Origin: Bacillus inaquosorum KCTC 13429
Lineage (GTDB): Bacteria; Bacillota; Bacilli; Bacillales; Bacillaceae
Length of the DNA: 64,000 bases
Reading direction: 5' to 3'
Assembly (NCBI RefSeq): GCF_000332645.1
Contig: NZ_AMXN01000002.1
Span: forward strand, 558,001 to 622,000
Positions within the stretch are counted from its first letter, which is position 1; each line of letters opens with the position of its first letter. Positions 29,463 through 39,316 of the stretch are shown here, in pieces. Made by a program: the position numbers and the translations under genes. The notes under the pieces are model-generated. The model made no database searches. It was not told where the DNA came from and was given only the letters and a program-made list of their open reading frames with translations.

Positions 29463-30389
29463 TTGGAGTTTCGCTCAATTAAAACGTTTCATACGATTGT
29501 AAAATTCGGAAGCTTCTATAAAGCTGCGGAAATACTAAACTACTCGCAGCCGACGATATCGATGCGTATGAAGCAATTAGAGCAGGATTTAGGCGTACAG
29601 TTGTTTGAAAGAGGAAAAAACCTGCAGCTGACAAAAGCGGGGAAACTTTTTTATGAACGAACAGGAGATCTTTTGACTCAATACGAGGCGCTTAAACACA
29701 ACCTCTCCGACTTAAAGGAAGAAGAGGCAGGCATCATTAACATAGGAGTTTCAGAGCCGACTGCCAGTCTGATATTCCCTGACATTTTAAAGGATTTCTT
29801 AAAGGATTACCCAAAGATAACGGTTAATATCAACGTTGATGACGCCAATACCTGCAGTCAAAAGCTCTTAGACGGGACGATTGATTTTGCAGTGTGCGGC
29901 GAGCCGGAATTGATTCTCGAAAACTACTATCACCCATTTTTTTATGACACATTAAATGTGCTTGTATCTGATCGCCATCCGCTCGCTGAGAAGAAGGCTG
30001 TTCATTTATCTGATTTAGAAGGAGAGTGCTTTATATTTACGCCTGCCAATTGCCCTATTCGCATACAAATTGAACAACACTTACATAGAGAACTCGGCAA
30101 TCGTTACAGAAAAATGGAGCTCACAAGCAGCATGGCGCATAAATATTACGTGCGGGAAAACATTGGGATTTCAATCTTCACCAGCACTGCACATTCTAAA
30201 ACGCTTAACGGCACTAAAGTCATCCCCATTCTGAATATGGATATTGCACCTCCTATAGGGCTGTTAACAAATCGAAAAGAAAATCATTTTGACTGCGCCA
30301 CGAAGGACTTGATTGCCCGGCTGACCAAACGTTTTCATCAGCGCAGCAAAGAATTGGAAGGAAACTCTGATAAAGCCATTACAGGATAA
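29463..30389 (+). CDS. ascR: LysR-type activator of the snaA operon
   Basis: 308-residue LysR-family regulator (YtlI). The N-terminal winged helix FYKAAEILNYSQPTISMRMKQ lies at about 18-38 (given here as location), followed by a LysR substrate domain (INIGVSEPTASLIFP). In B. subtilis it activates the ytmI/snaA operon under sulfur limitation. The start is TTG at 29463, behind AGGAGGGAGCACA. Adjacent divergent placement supports direct control. Confidence 0.93.
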   Translation: MEFRSIKTFHTIVKFGSFYKAAEILNYSQPTISMRMKQLEQDLGVQLFERGKNLQLTKAGKLFYERTGDLLTQYEALKHNLSDLKEEEAGIINIGVSEPTASLIFPDILKDFLKDYPKITVNINVDDANTCSQKLLDGTIDFAVCGEPELILENYYHPFFYDTLNVLVSDRHPLAEKKAVHLSDLEGECFIFTPANCPIRIQIEQHLHRELGNRYRKMELTSSMAHKYYVRENIGISIFTSTAHSKTLNGTKVIPILNMDIAPPIGLLTNRKENHFDCATKDLIARLTKRFHQRSKELEGNSDKAITG

Positions 30390-30414
30390 CAAGCTGCCAC
30401 CTGTTTCTCAAAAA

Positions 30415-30448
30415 ATAAAAAACATCTCCTGAACAATCAGGAGATGTT
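30415..30448 (-). terminator. ytkL terminator
   Basis: The 12-bp stem AACATCTCCTGA / TCAGGAGATGTT with loop ACAA is followed on the minus strand by TTTTATTTTT. It lies just after the ytkL stop. It may also end ascR, but no T-run follows on the plus strand. Confidence 0.85.
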
Positions 30449-30456
30449 ATCACCGT

Positions 30457-31140
30457 TTAAAGCTCGATCGTCTCACCGACCGCCATGACTTTACCGACTC
30501 CGCCCGGCAGGCTGTCAGCGAATGCCTCAGGGTCTTGTTCGATAACCGGGAATGTATTGTAATGAACCGGCACGACCTGTTTTGCCCGCAGCCATTCAGC
30601 GGCAAGCTTGGCATCTTCAGGCCCCATCGTAAAGTTATCGCCAATCGGCAAGAAGGCAAGGTCAATATGATTCAATTCGCCAATCAGCTTCATATCAGAG
30701 AAAAGAGCCGTATCGCCCGCGTGGAAAATCGTTTTATCTTCTACTGTCAGTAAAATACCGGCTGGCATGCCTGTATAAGTAATCGTCTTGTTTTCCTCAT
30801 CTGTGATGGCTGATCCGTGAAAGGCCTGTGTGAGCTTCACTTTTCCAAAATCGAACTGGCGGGAGCCGCCGATGTGCATTGGATGAACATTCAAGCCTTT
30901 CCAGCCTAGGTACACGGCGAGCTCGTTCGGAGCTACAACCAGCGCGTTGTTTTGCTTGGCGATTTGCTCAGTGTCGCCGACATGATCATTGTGGCCGTGC
31001 GTCAATAAGATGACGTCTGCTTTTACATCCTCCGGCTTTACATCTGTTAACGAATTCCCTGTCAAAAACGGATCAAATATAATATGATGGTCCTTCGTTT
31101 CCACTGTGATTACAGAATGTCCGTGATATGTCACTTTCAT
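30457..31140 (-). CDS. ytkL: Metallo-beta-lactamase fold hydrolase (UPF0173)
   Basis: 227-residue predicted metal-dependent hydrolase. The signature HGHNDHVGD near residue 53 (HxHxDH type) and later FHAGDTALF and VPVHYNTFP supply the usual two-metal ligands. Substrate unknown. ATG at 31140 is preceded by GAGGTGAAAGAA. ytkK lies 61 nt upstream with no terminator, so the two are probably cotranscribed. Confidence 0.9.
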   Translation of the reverse strand: MKVTYHGHSVITVETKDHHIIFDPFLTGNSLTDVKPEDVKADVILLTHGHNDHVGDTEQIAKQNNALVVAPNELAVYLGWKGLNVHPMHIGGSRQFDFGKVKLTQAFHGSAITDEENKTITYTGMPAGILLTVEDKTIFHAGDTALFSDMKLIGELNHIDLAFLPIGDNFTMGPEDAKLAAEWLRAKQVVPVHYNTFPVIEQDPEAFADSLPGGVGKVMAVGETIEL

Positions 31141-31201
31141 TTCTTTCACCTCGTCACGTTATTTTAATTTTTTAATTTCCCTTTTCAAAAAGCTGAAAAA
31201 C

Positions 31202-31969
31202 TTATGTTGTTTGATTCTTATTAATGACATTGAGGCCTCCGGTGGCTTCAATGACAGTCCCTGTCACAAGGTCTGAATTCTCTTCACACAAGAAGGCAAT
31301 AATCCGGGCGATATCCTCGCCTGTACCGGATCTCCCTATCGGCGTTTTTTCTTTGCCGATCCGCTTTCTGGCTTCCTCTATTGACGCTTCCTTCATGTCC
31401 CCGACAATGTCCCCCGGGCAAACCATGTTGGCGGTTATGCCGAATTCGGCTTCTTCAATGGCAATGGTCTTCGTCAAAGAAGCCAAACCCACTTTCGCAG
31501 CGCCAAATGCCGATCGGTGAAGCCAGCCGGGTGCGTGCGCCGCTCCTTGAAATCCGTACGTGATGATGCGGCCGAATTGCTGTTTTCTCATAATAGGAAT
31601 AACCGCTTTGAATAAATGAAAGACGGCGCTTAAATTTCCTTCCAGCATACCGTACCATTCATCATCAGTATAATCGGCTAATTTTTTACGTTCAAATATG
31701 TATGGTCCCGCGTTGTTAATCAAAAAGTCGATCCTTCCGAAGCGGTTTAAAGCAGTCTCTGCAATACGCAGCAGATCTTCTTTTTTGGTGACATCTCCTT
31801 TTACAAATTGCAGCCGGTCAAGACAATCAGGACAGGCTTCCTTCAGGCGGCTCACAGCCTCCTCATCCTGCCTGTAATTGACTGTTACTGAATACCCCTT
31901 TGCAAGCAACGTCTCAGTCACTTTGCGGCCTAAACCCTTCGAACCGGCAGTAATTAAAGCATGTCGCAC
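31202..31969 (-). CDS. ytkK: Short-chain dehydrogenase-like protein with unusual active site
   Basis: 255-residue SDR-fold protein. The nucleotide motif TAGSKGLGRKV lies near residue 8, and NNAGPY near 90. The canonical YxxxK is replaced by FGAAK in HRSAFGAAKVGL, and the catalytic serine position reads ITYGFQGAA. The cofactor site looks good but normal SDR chemistry is doubtful. The start is GTG at 31969 after GGGAGG, which gives the recalled YtkK length. Substrate unknown. Confidence 0.85.
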   Translation of the reverse strand: MRHALITAGSKGLGRKVTETLLAKGYSVTVNYRQDEEAVSRLKEACPDCLDRLQFVKGDVTKKEDLLRIAETALNRFGRIDFLINNAGPYIFERKKLADYTDDEWYGMLEGNLSAVFHLFKAVIPIMRKQQFGRIITYGFQGAAHAPGWLHRSAFGAAKVGLASLTKTIAIEEAEFGITANMVCPGDIVGDMKEASIEEARKRIGKEKTPIGRSGTGEDIARIIAFLCEENSDLVTGTVIEATGGLNVINKNQTT

Positions 31970-32068
31970 ATGAATACCTCCCAAAGCAACGTCGCCGCTT
32001 TCATAAAGTGTTTCTTTTTCTACTTTACTATAAAAGCCCATCAATATCACTTTTTACACTTTGACATA

Positions 32069-32096
32069 CAAAAAAAGCTGCCTGTACAGACAGCTT
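32069..32096 (-). terminator. argGH-ytzD terminator
   Basis: On the minus strand AAGCTGTCT-GTAC-AGGCAGCTT (one G-T pair) runs into seven Ts. The ytzD stop codon touches the stem. Confidence 0.8.
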
Positions 32097-32226
32097 ATTC
32101 TGCAGAAGATGAAGACTCCTGATCAGGCATATCGACATAACCGCTTTGATATGCTTCTGAAATGAGCCTTGTTGTCTCCTGGCTTTCTTGTTCATCATAA
32201 ATATAGCGTTCCGGTTCTTTTTTCAT
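32095..32226 (-). CDS. ytzD: Small acidic protein YtzD
   Basis: 43-residue hydrophilic protein, rich in Glu, Gln and Ser (DEQESQETTRLISEAYQSG). No known domain. ATG at 32226 follows GGGAGGCAGAAGG. A longer in-frame start lacks this site and would overlap argH. It lies 64 nt after argH with no terminator between, so it is probably the last gene of argGH. Function unknown. Confidence 0.8.
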   Translation of the reverse strand: MKKEPERYIYDEQESQETTRLISEAYQSGYVDMPDQESSSSAE

Positions 32227-32290
32227 CCTTCTGCCTCCCATCATTATAGAGGTAGGTTGGCTATAATGACGGGATTTTATGAAGGAAATT

Positions 32291-33676
32291 TTAGCAAACT
32301 CCTGCTGCCACGCAAGCTTTCGCTTTTTCAAGCGCCTGCTCCACCTGTTTGAATCCGGTGCCTCCGGCGCTCATTCTTTTTTCAACTGCATGGTAAGAGT
32401 TTAACACAGTGTAAATATCTTCTTCGAAGAGCGTGCTCGCCTGCTGAAAATCACCAAACGGCATATCGCTTAAATAGATCCCTTTTTCAATGCATGTGTA
32501 CACAAGTTTTCCGACCACTTCATGCGCTTCTCTGAACGGCATTCCTTTTTTCGCTAAATAATCGGCCAATTCCGTCGCATTTGAAAAGTCTTGTTTTGTC
32601 GCTTGCTTCATGACGTCTTTGTTTACAGTCATTGTTTGGATCATGCCTGTGAAGATTTGCAGGCTGCCCTCAACCGTTTTCACCGTGTCAAACATGCCCT
32701 CTTTGTCTTCTTGCAGGTCTTTGTTGTAAGCGAGCGGAAGACCTTTCATGATTGTAAACAGCCCCATCATATCGCCGTATACGCGTCCCGTTTTGCCGCG
32801 GATCAGCTCTGCCATATCAGGGTTTTTCTTTTGCGGCATCATGCTGCTTCCCGTTGCATACGTATCGTCAAGCTCGATGAATTTAAACTCCTGAGAGCAC
32901 CATAGAATGATTTCTTCAGAGAAACGGGATAGGTGCATCATCAGCATACTGCTGTTGCTTAAAAACTCCAAAATGAAATCTCTGTCGCTGACGCCGTCCA
33001 GGCTGTTTTCATAAATGGAATCAAAACCGAGCAGTTCTGCTGAATAATCACGGTCGATTGGGAAGGTTGTTCCCGCGAGTGCTCCGCAGCCGAGCGGAGA
33101 TTTGTTAATCCGCTTCATTGAATCCTGAAAACGCTCCTTGTCGCGCTCCAGCATCCAGAAATACGCAAGCAGATGGTGAGCGAATGAAATCGGCTGGGCA
33201 CGCTGCAGATGTGTGTAGCCCGGCAGAATCGTTTCGATATTCGCTTCCGCCTTTTCGACCAGCGCGCTTTGGAATGCCTCAATCAGTTCAATGATGTGGC
33301 CGACATGATTTTTCAAATATAAATGCATGTCAGTCGCGACCTGGTCATTACGGCTTCTTCCGGTATGCAGCTTGCCGCCGATAGGGCCGATTTCATCAAT
33401 AAGCATTTTCTCAATGTTCAAATGTATATCCTCATAATCGACTGAGAATTCCAATGCTCCCTCCTCTGCTTTTTTCAGAAGGGTTTTCAGTCCCTCACGG
33501 ATTTTCAGCTCTTCTTCCGCTGTCAGGATACCGCATTTTTTCAGCATAGCAGCATGTGCGAGAGACCCTGTAATGTCTTCAGTGACTAAATCTTGGTCAA
33601 ATGATATGGACGCGCCGAACTCGTCGACCCATTTTTCCGGTGTTTTTTGAAATCGGCCTCCCCAAAGCTTCTTCAT
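32291..33676 (-). CDS. argH: Argininosuccinate lyase
   Basis: Splits argininosuccinate into arginine and fumarate, the last step of arginine synthesis. 461 residues. The fumarase-superfamily signature [12 protein letters not shown] lies near residue 280, [13 protein letters not shown] near 105, and the catalytic-His region [11 protein letters not shown] near 155. The ATG overlaps the argG stop by 4 bp (ATGA), so translation is coupled. Confidence 0.98.
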   Translation of the reverse strand: MKKLWGGRFQKTPEKWVDEFGASISFDQDLVTEDITGSLAHAAMLKKCGILTAEEELKIREGLKTLLKKAEEGALEFSVDYEDIHLNIEKMLIDEIGPIGGKLHTGRSRNDQVATDMHLYLKNHVGHIIELIEAFQSALVEKAEANIETILPGYTHLQRAQPISFAHHLLAYFWMLERDKERFQDSMKRINKSPLGCGALAGTTFPIDRDYSAELLGFDSIYENSLDGVSDRDFILEFLSNSSMLMMHLSRFSEEIILWCSQEFKFIELDDTYATGSSMMPQKKNPDMAELIRGKTGRVYGDMMGLFTIMKGLPLAYNKDLQEDKEGMFDTVKTVEGSLQIFTGMIQTMTVNKDVMKQATKQDFSNATELADYLAKKGMPFREAHEVVGKLVYTCIEKGIYLSDMPFGDFQQASTLFEEDIYTVLNSYHAVEKRMSAGGTGFKQVEQALEKAKACVAAGVC

Positions 33677-34884
33677 GCTTTAATCTGCTCCTTCTTTTTC
33701 ACGATGCTGTTCACTTTTGTCGGAAGTCCCCAAAGCTCGATAAACCCGATTGCCGCATGGTGATCAAACGCATCGTCTTTTGTATACGTTGCAAGTTTTT
33801 CATCATATAGAGAGTATTCTGATTTACGTCCCTCTACAATCGCATGGCCTTTAAACAGCTTCACGCGGACAATGCCTGTAACATGTTTTTGCGTTTCTTT
33901 TAAGAAAGCGTGCAGCGCGTCTTTTAACGGTGAGAACCATAAGCCGTTGTAAATGATTTCTGACATTTTTTGCTCGATGATCGGTTTAAAGTGAGCCACC
34001 TCTTTAACCAGTGTCAAATCTTCTAATTCTTTATGCGCTTTGATTAGTGTCATCGCACCAGGGCATTCGTATACTTCCCGGGATTTAATGCCGACAAGGC
34101 GGTTTTCCACGTGGTCGATACGTCCGACACCGTGTGCGCCTGCCATTTCATTCAGCTTCAAAATCAGTTCAGAAAGCGAGTAGGATACGCCGTCAATGGA
34201 GACAGGCACACCTTGTTCAAATGCAATTTCAATCACTTCCGGCGTGTTCGGCGTTTTTTCCAGCGGAGCTGTTAAATCGTATGCGCCTTCTGGCGGCGCC
34301 GCCCATGGATCTTCTAAAATGCCGCACTCATTTGCGCGTCCCCACAGGTTTTGGTCGATAGAATACGGGCTGTCAAGATTGATCGGAATCGGAATGCCGC
34401 GGCTTGCCGCATATTCAATTTCTTCTTCACGTGACCACTGCCATTCGCGAACCGGCGCGATGACTTCAAGGTCAGGGTTTAATGATTTAATGGAGACTTC
34501 GAAACGAACCTGGTCATTTCCTTTCCCTGTGCATCCGTGTGCAATCGCCTGTGCATCTTCTTTTTCCGCGATTTCAACCAGTTTTTTTGCAATCAGCGGT
34601 CGAGATAATGCCGAAACGAGCGGATATTTTCCTTCATACATCGTGTGGGCCTGCAGAGAGATAAGCGCGTAGTCCTGTGCGAATTCTTCTTTCGCATCGA
34701 TCACGTAGGAGTTTGTCGCGCCGACTTCCAGCGCTTTCTGCTGAACAAATGCCAAATCTTTGCCTTCACCGACGTCCAGGCAGCATGCGATTACATTATA
34801 TCCTTGCTCCTGAAGCCATTTTATTGCAACGGAAGTATCAAGACCTCCTGAGTATGCTAATACGACTTTTTTCTGTTCTGACAT
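33673..34884 (-). CDS. argG: Argininosuccinate synthase
   Basis: Joins citrulline and aspartate with ATP. 403 residues. The PP-loop [14 protein letters not shown] lies at the N-terminus, [15 protein letters not shown] near residue 115, and [14 protein letters not shown] near 170. ATG at 34884 follows GAGGGG. First gene of argGH-ytzD, with ARG-box-like sites upstream. Confidence 0.98.
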   Translation of the reverse strand: MSEQKKVVLAYSGGLDTSVAIKWLQEQGYNVIACCLDVGEGKDLAFVQQKALEVGATNSYVIDAKEEFAQDYALISLQAHTMYEGKYPLVSALSRPLIAKKLVEIAEKEDAQAIAHGCTGKGNDQVRFEVSIKSLNPDLEVIAPVREWQWSREEEIEYAASRGIPIPINLDSPYSIDQNLWGRANECGILEDPWAAPPEGAYDLTAPLEKTPNTPEVIEIAFEQGVPVSIDGVSYSLSELILKLNEMAGAHGVGRIDHVENRLVGIKSREVYECPGAMTLIKAHKELEDLTLVKEVAHFKPIIEQKMSEIIYNGLWFSPLKDALHAFLKETQKHVTGIVRVKLFKGHAIVEGRKSEYSLYDEKLATYTKDDAFDHHAAIGFIELWGLPTKVNSIVKKKEQIKA

Positions 34885-34916
34885 GATAAAAATCCCCTCT
34901 CAACCGTGTTTCTTTT

Positions 34917-34957
34917 TTTGTATAAAAATAAATTATATTTAATAAAAATACATTTTG
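34917..34957 (-). promoter_or_regulatory. argG promoter with tandem ARG-box-like operators
   Basis: On the minus strand TGTATTTTTATTAAAT and TTTATTTTTATACAAA each match 11-12 of 16 positions of the arginine repressor (AhrC) box. A TATAAT (34932-34937) lies between them with a weak -35. This fits known AhrC repression of argGH in B. subtilis. Confidence 0.5.
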
Positions 34958-35002
34958 TATGTATACACTTTAACAAGTACGTTTCGTTTTTTCAAGCCTT
35001 TT

Positions 35003-35038
35003 ATAAAAAAAACTTCACCTAAATTTCCAGGTGAAGTT
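35003..35038 (-). terminator. moaB terminator
   Basis: The 10-bp stem AACTTCACCT / AGGTGAAGTT with an 8-nt loop is followed by a T-run on the minus strand. Confidence 0.85.
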
Positions 35039-35054
35039 TATAGTATTTATTCAT

Positions 35055-35567
35055 TTACTTGTCTTTTCTGATTTCTCTAATTACATGTGCAAGTTCGGGA
35101 ATAATCAGCTTATTCATTGCCAGCTTTACCGCGCCGCTTGAGCCTGGCGTTGAGAAAACGGCTGTATGCTGGATGACGCCAGCAGTGGCTCTCGACATGA
35201 TTGCGGCAGATCCGATATCCTCTGTATAACTCAGCATCCTGAATATTTCTCCAAAGCCGGGCAGCTCTTTCGAAAACAGCGGCGTAATGGCTTCAATTGT
35301 GACATCCCGATTTGCTATGCCTGTCCCTCCGTTTAAGAGAACCGCGTCTGTCTGTTCATCCATGCAGCCCGCAAGCACAGCCCGCTGCAAAGCATCCTTA
35401 TCGTCTTTTACAATTTCATATGCAGCAATGTGGTGACCGGCTTCTTCTAAAAACGACATCATCAGCTTGCCGCTTTTATCCGTTTCTTCTGTCCTCGTGT
35501 CACTGACTGTAATCACTTTGCACCGAACGATATCGGGAGCTTCCTGTTTATGCTCTTGAACGCTCAT
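35055..35567 (-). CDS. moaB: Molybdenum cofactor biosynthesis protein MoaB
   Basis: 170-residue MogA/MoaB family protein, which adenylylates molybdopterin before molybdenum insertion. It contains VITVSDTRTEETDKSG, NGGTGIANRDVTIEA near 80-95 and a C-terminal STPGSSGAVKLAM. Compared with the usual GGTG...RDxT motif it is intact. ATG at 35567; RBS GAGGTGG. No other moa gene is in the window. Confidence 0.95.
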   Translation of the reverse strand: MSVQEHKQEAPDIVRCKVITVSDTRTEETDKSGKLMMSFLEEAGHHIAAYEIVKDDKDALQRAVLAGCMDEQTDAVLLNGGTGIANRDVTIEAITPLFSKELPGFGEIFRMLSYTEDIGSAAIMSRATAGVIQHTAVFSTPGSSGAVKLAMNKLIIPELAHVIREIRKDK

Positions 35568-35615
35568 TGGCCCACCTCTTTTATTTTTTTCTGTCTGTCA
35601 CTATCATGCATCAAC

Positions 35616-35643
35616 AAAAAAGCACATTCAAGAGAATGTGCTT
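35616..35643 (-). terminator. ackA terminator
   Basis: GCACATTC-AAGA-GAATGTGC on the plus strand, with an A-run to the left, reads as a stem plus TTTTTTG on the minus strand just after ackA. Confidence 0.85.
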
Positions 35644-35652
35644 TCATGCGAT

Positions 35653-36840
35653 TTATTTTGCTAAACGGACAACGTCGCGCGCAATCATGACTTCTTCATC
35701 AGTTGGAATGATCATGACTTTTACTGGAGAATGCGGATAGCTGATGAAAGCTTCCTCGCCGCGCACGTTATTAAGCGCAGGATCCCAGTACACGCCCATG
35801 AATTCTAAGCCGCGAAGCACGCGTTCTCTGACTTCCACACTGTTTTCACCGATACCGGCAGTAAAGATGATCGCATCAACACCGCTCATTCTTGCAGCAT
35901 AAGAACCGATGTATTTGTGGATTCTGCTTGCGAAGACTTCAAGAGCAGTTTCCGCGCGCTCATTTCCTTCTTTCGTTGCTTCAACGATGTCACGAAGATC
36001 GCTAGAGAAACCGGAGATGCCGAGCAGGCCGCTTTTTTTGTTTAATGTATTCAGTACTTCGTCAGCTGTCTGGCCTGTTTTCTCCATGATGTATGGGATC
36101 AGGGCAGGGTCGATGTTTCCAGAGCGTGTACCCATTGCAACACCTGCAAGCGGCGTAAAGCCCATAGATGTATCAATTGATTTTCCGCCTTCAACAGCAG
36201 CAATACTTGCGCCGTTTCCAAGGTGACAGGAAATCAGGCGTAAGTCTTTTAACGGACGGCCGAGAAGCTCTGCCGCGCGCTCAGTCACATATTTATGTGA
36301 AGTGCCGTGGAAGCCGTATTTACGGATGCCGAATTTTTCATAGTATTCATACGGCAGGCTGTACAGGTAAGACTGTTCAGGCATTGTTTGGTGGAATGCC
36401 GTATCAAAAACAGCAATCGCAGGAACATTTGGAAGCACTTCTTTGAACGCTTTAATTCCAACGATATTTGCCGGGTTGTGAAGCGGTGCCAATTCAGAAA
36501 TATCTTCAATTTCCTTAATGGTTTCATCAGTCAATAAAACAGAATCGCTGAATTTTTCTCCGCCGTGCACGACGCGGTGGCCAATTCCGTCAATTTCATT
36601 CAAATCTTTAATAATGCCGAATTCCGTTAACTTATTCAGCAGCATTTTAACAGCTACCGCATGATCTGGAATATCAGTTACTTCTTTATTTTTTTCGCCG
36701 TTTACAGAAATCGTGAATACGCTGTCGGCGATACCAATTCGTTCAACTAAACCCTTCGTTAAAACGGTTTCTGAAGGCATTTCGAAAAGCTGAAATTTCA
36801 AAGACGAGCTTCCTGCGTTAATTGCAATAATTTTGGACAT
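35653..36840 (-). CDS. ackA: Acetate kinase
   Basis: Makes ATP and acetate from acetyl phosphate in overflow metabolism. 395 residues. [13 protein letters not shown] lies at the start, GHRVVHGGE near residue 88, [10 protein letters not shown] near 150, and [11 protein letters not shown] near 210. The C-terminal ATPase motif is [12 protein letters not shown] at 36840 follows AAAGGAG; the 24-codon upstream extension has no site of its own. The upstream region carries cre sites consistent with CcpA activation. Confidence 0.98.
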   Translation of the reverse strand: MSKIIAINAGSSSLKFQLFEMPSETVLTKGLVERIGIADSVFTISVNGEKNKEVTDIPDHAVAVKMLLNKLTEFGIIKDLNEIDGIGHRVVHGGEKFSDSVLLTDETIKEIEDISELAPLHNPANIVGIKAFKEVLPNVPAIAVFDTAFHQTMPEQSYLYSLPYEYYEKFGIRKYGFHGTSHKYVTERAAELLGRPLKDLRLISCHLGNGASIAAVEGGKSIDTSMGFTPLAGVAMGTRSGNIDPALIPYIMEKTGQTADEVLNTLNKKSGLLGISGFSSDLRDIVEATKEGNERAETALEVFASRIHKYIGSYAARMSGVDAIIFTAGIGENSVEVRERVLRGLEFMGVYWDPALNNVRGEEAFISYPHSPVKVMIIPTDEEVMIARDVVRLAK

Positions 36841-37188
36841 GATTGACGCTCCTTTATACTCTGTATCAACAACTTCGTTTTTTCGTACTTTTTTCCCGGT
36901 GAATCTCATCATCTTCTCCGAAAAATATCTGACTTTTCCATTTAAACATTGTCATGTCGGCATTTCAAGTCAACTTGTGTATTGATAGCGCTTACAAAGA
37001 GAAGTCGTTATTTTCAGACATATTACCTATAGATTTCTTATTGGCGAACGCTTACATTTTGCGGTTTACCCTTCTGTATTTTGTGTTTCAAAGACGGATT
37101 CAATTCGTCAGCCCGATCGTCAAGTAGCCATAATAAAAACAGCCTAAGCATCCATCATATGACGGCTACCTAAGCTGCTATTTACCAT
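36841..37188 (-). promoter_or_regulatory. ackA control region with CcpA sites
   Basis: No gene lies in these 348 bases. On the minus strand a TTGACT -35 (36968-36973) precedes a poor -10. A cre matching all fixed positions of the consensus, TGTAAGCGCTATCA (36983-36996), lies 10 bp upstream of the -35, the position expected for CcpA activation. A weaker second site TGTAAGCGTTCGCC is at 37043-37056. Next to ytxK, AGCC...GGCT followed by GTTTTTATT (about 37135-37165) may be a weak ytxK terminator. Confidence 0.65.
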
Positions 37189-38175
37189 CTATTTTTCTTT
37201 TTTAAACCACGTATCCATTTGGGCCATTATATCAAGCATCGACTTCTGATTGGAGAAAGACGGAAGATTCGCAAGCAGAATTTGACTTGGCGCTTTCGTC
37301 TCCTCTCCTTTTTTCTGAAGCACAAGAATGCTTTTGGCATGAGCCTCGTCTTTAAAAATGGATTTTGGCAGCTGCAACAGCGCGTTAATATGAACCTTAT
37401 CTTTGAAAAACTGTTTCAGCTTATCGCTTTGGGAGCTCTCAAACAACTGATTCGGGATCATAAAAAATAAGTAGCCGCCCGGTTTGGTATGCTTGACGCT
37501 CTGTTCAATAAACAGATGATGCGCGAAGGAATGGCCTTCGTCCGCTTTGAGCTCAAACGCTTCTGCTCCTTCGTCATTCGGATAATAGCCGACCGGCAGA
37601 TCGCATATGACCGTGTCAACAGGATCGATAAATAGCGGCTCAAGGCTGTCCTGATGGAAAAGCTCAAGCTCTTTTTTCAGAAGGTTCGCTTGGGCATACG
37701 CAATCTTCAGCAGCACGTCATCAATTTCAATGCCATAGCTATTCGCCGTTTTTTCAGATAGCTGGTTCAGCACGGTAAACAGAAGATTTCCCGTTCCCAC
37801 AGCCAGATCTAGAACCGTCAGTTCCTTTTTGTCCGCCATAAACTTATTCACCAAATAACTGATGAAAAGCCCGATCGTGTCCGGCGTCATTTGTCTGTTC
37901 GGATGGGAGATATCTTTCAGCCCTTTCAGGACGGCAAGCTGAAAAGCTTTGCGCACCCACTCGTGCTCATATGTGCCGAATTCCGCTTTTTCAAGCAGCG
38001 CCTGAAGCTGTTCGGTTTTCTTATCCGGCAGTTTCAGCTGATCCGCTTTTTCAAGAAAATACATTTCTCCCGCTTCAGCCAACGCCTCTATATATGAAAT
38101 TTGCAATTCATTCTTTATGATGATCACGGCTTCGTCTAATAGCTCGTACACCGTGCCTACATGGTCTTTTTGCAT
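37189..38175 (-). CDS. ytxK: Class I SAM-dependent methyltransferase (N6-DNA-type fold)
   Basis: 328-residue protein with an N-terminal helical region and a Rossmann methyltransferase domain from about residue 95. Motif I is VLDLAVGTGNLLF, and motif IV reads CDLPVGYYPND where DNA adenine methylases have NPPY/F. Later come GGYLFFMIPNQLF and a C-terminal domain like HsdM/Eco57I-type enzymes. No restriction partner is nearby. The substrate is unknown, and the altered motif IV argues against simple DNA methylation. RBS AAGGAGG. In the order tpx-ytxK-ackA. Confidence 0.88.
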   Translation of the reverse strand: MQKDHVGTVYELLDEAVIIIKNELQISYIEALAEAGEMYFLEKADQLKLPDKKTEQLQALLEKAEFGTYEHEWVRKAFQLAVLKGLKDISHPNRQMTPDTIGLFISYLVNKFMADKKELTVLDLAVGTGNLLFTVLNQLSEKTANSYGIEIDDVLLKIAYAQANLLKKELELFHQDSLEPLFIDPVDTVICDLPVGYYPNDEGAEAFELKADEGHSFAHHLFIEQSVKHTKPGGYLFFMIPNQLFESSQSDKLKQFFKDKVHINALLQLPKSIFKDEAHAKSILVLQKKGEETKAPSQILLANLPSFSNQKSMLDIMAQMDTWFKKEK

Positions 38176-38195
38176 CTTGTGTTCCTCCTTGCCAT

Positions 38196-38229
38196 AAAAA
38201 AAGCTCCGGCGGCAGCCAGGAGCTTTTTT
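38196..38229 (-). terminator. tpx terminator
   Basis: AAAAAAGCTCC and GGAGCTTTTTT flank an 11-nt GC-rich loop between tpx and ytxK. It gives a U-tract on either strand. Confidence 0.85.
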
Positions 38230-38235
38230 CCCTGC

Positions 38236-38739
38236 TTACTTCACTAATGCTTTGGCAGCCTCAATTGGCTTTTCATAGTTCGGGTGGTTTGTTGCTTCGC
38301 TTACATATTCAGCGTAAACGACTTTTCCGTTCTCATCAAGGACAAATACGGAACGCGCAAGCAGACGAAGTTCTTTAATATACACACCGAACGCTTCGCC
38401 AAATGACATATCTCTGTGGTCAGACAGCGTTTCCACTTTGTCAATTCCGTTAGCGCCGCACCAGCGCGCTTGTGCAAATGGAAGGTCTGCACTGATTGTA
38501 TAGACGTTGACATCTCCAAGCTTTGCAGCTTCTTCGTTAAAACGGCGTGTTTGCGCATCACAAACACCTGTATCAATTGAAGGGATAACAGAAATAATCG
38601 TTACCTTTCCTTTCATATCAGCTAACGATTTTTCTTCAAGGCTGTTAGTCAGCACTGTGAAATCAGGGGCTTGATCTCCTACTTTCACTTCTTGTCCGAC
38701 AAGTGTAACCGGACCGCCTTTAAATGTAATTTCAGCCAT
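38236..38739 (-). CDS. tpx: Thiol peroxidase (atypical 2-Cys peroxiredoxin)
   Basis: Reduces peroxides using thioredoxin. 167 residues. The peroxidatic Cys60 is in [15 protein letters not shown] and the resolving Cys94 is in ARWCGANG, as expected for Tpx. ATG at 38739 ([13 protein letters not shown]) follows GGGAGG; the 20-codon extension upstream lacks a site. It ends in its own terminator before ytxK. Confidence 0.97.
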   Translation of the reverse strand: MAEITFKGGPVTLVGQEVKVGDQAPDFTVLTNSLEEKSLADMKGKVTIISVIPSIDTGVCDAQTRRFNEEAAKLGDVNVYTISADLPFAQARWCGANGIDKVETLSDHRDMSFGEAFGVYIKELRLLARSVFVLDENGKVVYAEYVSEATNHPNYEKPIEAAKALVK

Positions 38740-38810
38740 TATAATTCCTCCCTTTTGTATGTATGTCTCTATCATAGTAAAGTTTCCTGCAAACTGCAAA
38801 GTTTATGCCA

Positions 38811-38842
38811 AAAAAAAGTTAACTGCGGCCGGCGCAGTTAAC
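38811..38842 (-). terminator. ytfI-gerW terminator
   Basis: On the minus strand GTTAACTGCG-CCGGC-CGCAGTTAAC runs into seven Ts, 6 nt after the gerW stop. Confidence 0.9.
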
Positions 38843-38847
38843 CTTCT

Positions 38848-39303
38848 TTAATAATTCATATTGTTCATTTGGTTTTGATTTTGGCCCTGGCCTTGGTTCT
38901 TGTTATTTTTCTTGAACATTTGCTGGATGCGTTCAAGAGTTTGGGGTGCAGCGTCTAAAATTTTCTCAATCAAATGGGTATTTTCATCTAAATGAAGCAT
39001 TCTGATGCCGGTCGATCCGACAATTAAAAACGCGATCGGCGTAATGGACACACCGCCCCCGCTTCCGCCTCCGAAAGGAAGTTTTTGTTCTCTTGTCTCA
39101 TCGTCTTCTGATTTCTTTTCTGCCGGCTTTTGGCCAAACTCGCTTCCGCCTGCGGCGAATCCGAATCCAACTTTAGAAACAGTTAAAATCACGCTTCCAT
39201 CCGGCGTTTCAACCGGATCTCCGATGATAGTGTTAACATCAATCATTTCCTTCAAGTTTTCCATTGCGGTTTTCATTAAACCTTGGATGGGATGGTCTGC
39301 CAT
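38848..39303 (-). CDS. gerW: Spore germination protein GerW
   Basis: 151-residue spore protein (YtfJ), needed in B. subtilis for normal germination with L-alanine and made in the forespore. The N-terminal part begins HPIQGLMKTAMENLKEMIDVN; a GGGSGGGVSITPIAFLIV glycine-rich strand lies near residue 77-95; and the tail is a low-complexity Asn/Gln stretch. RBS AGGAGG. It is cotranscribed with ytfI, 13 nt upstream. Confidence 0.93.
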   Translation of the reverse strand: MADHPIQGLMKTAMENLKEMIDVNTIIGDPVETPDGSVILTVSKVGFGFAAGGSEFGQKPAEKKSEDDETREQKLPFGGGSGGGVSITPIAFLIVGSTGIRMLHLDENTHLIEKILDAAPQTLERIQQMFKKNNKNQGQGQNQNQMNNMNY

Positions 39304-39316
39304 TTACGCTTCCTCC

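Noticed and set aside
37189..38175. ytxK as part of a restriction-modification or phage-defence system
   Set aside because: It has an HsdM-like methyltransferase fold, but motif IV is not NPPY/F and no nuclease, specificity subunit or mobile-element gene is adjacent; neighbours are housekeeping genes.
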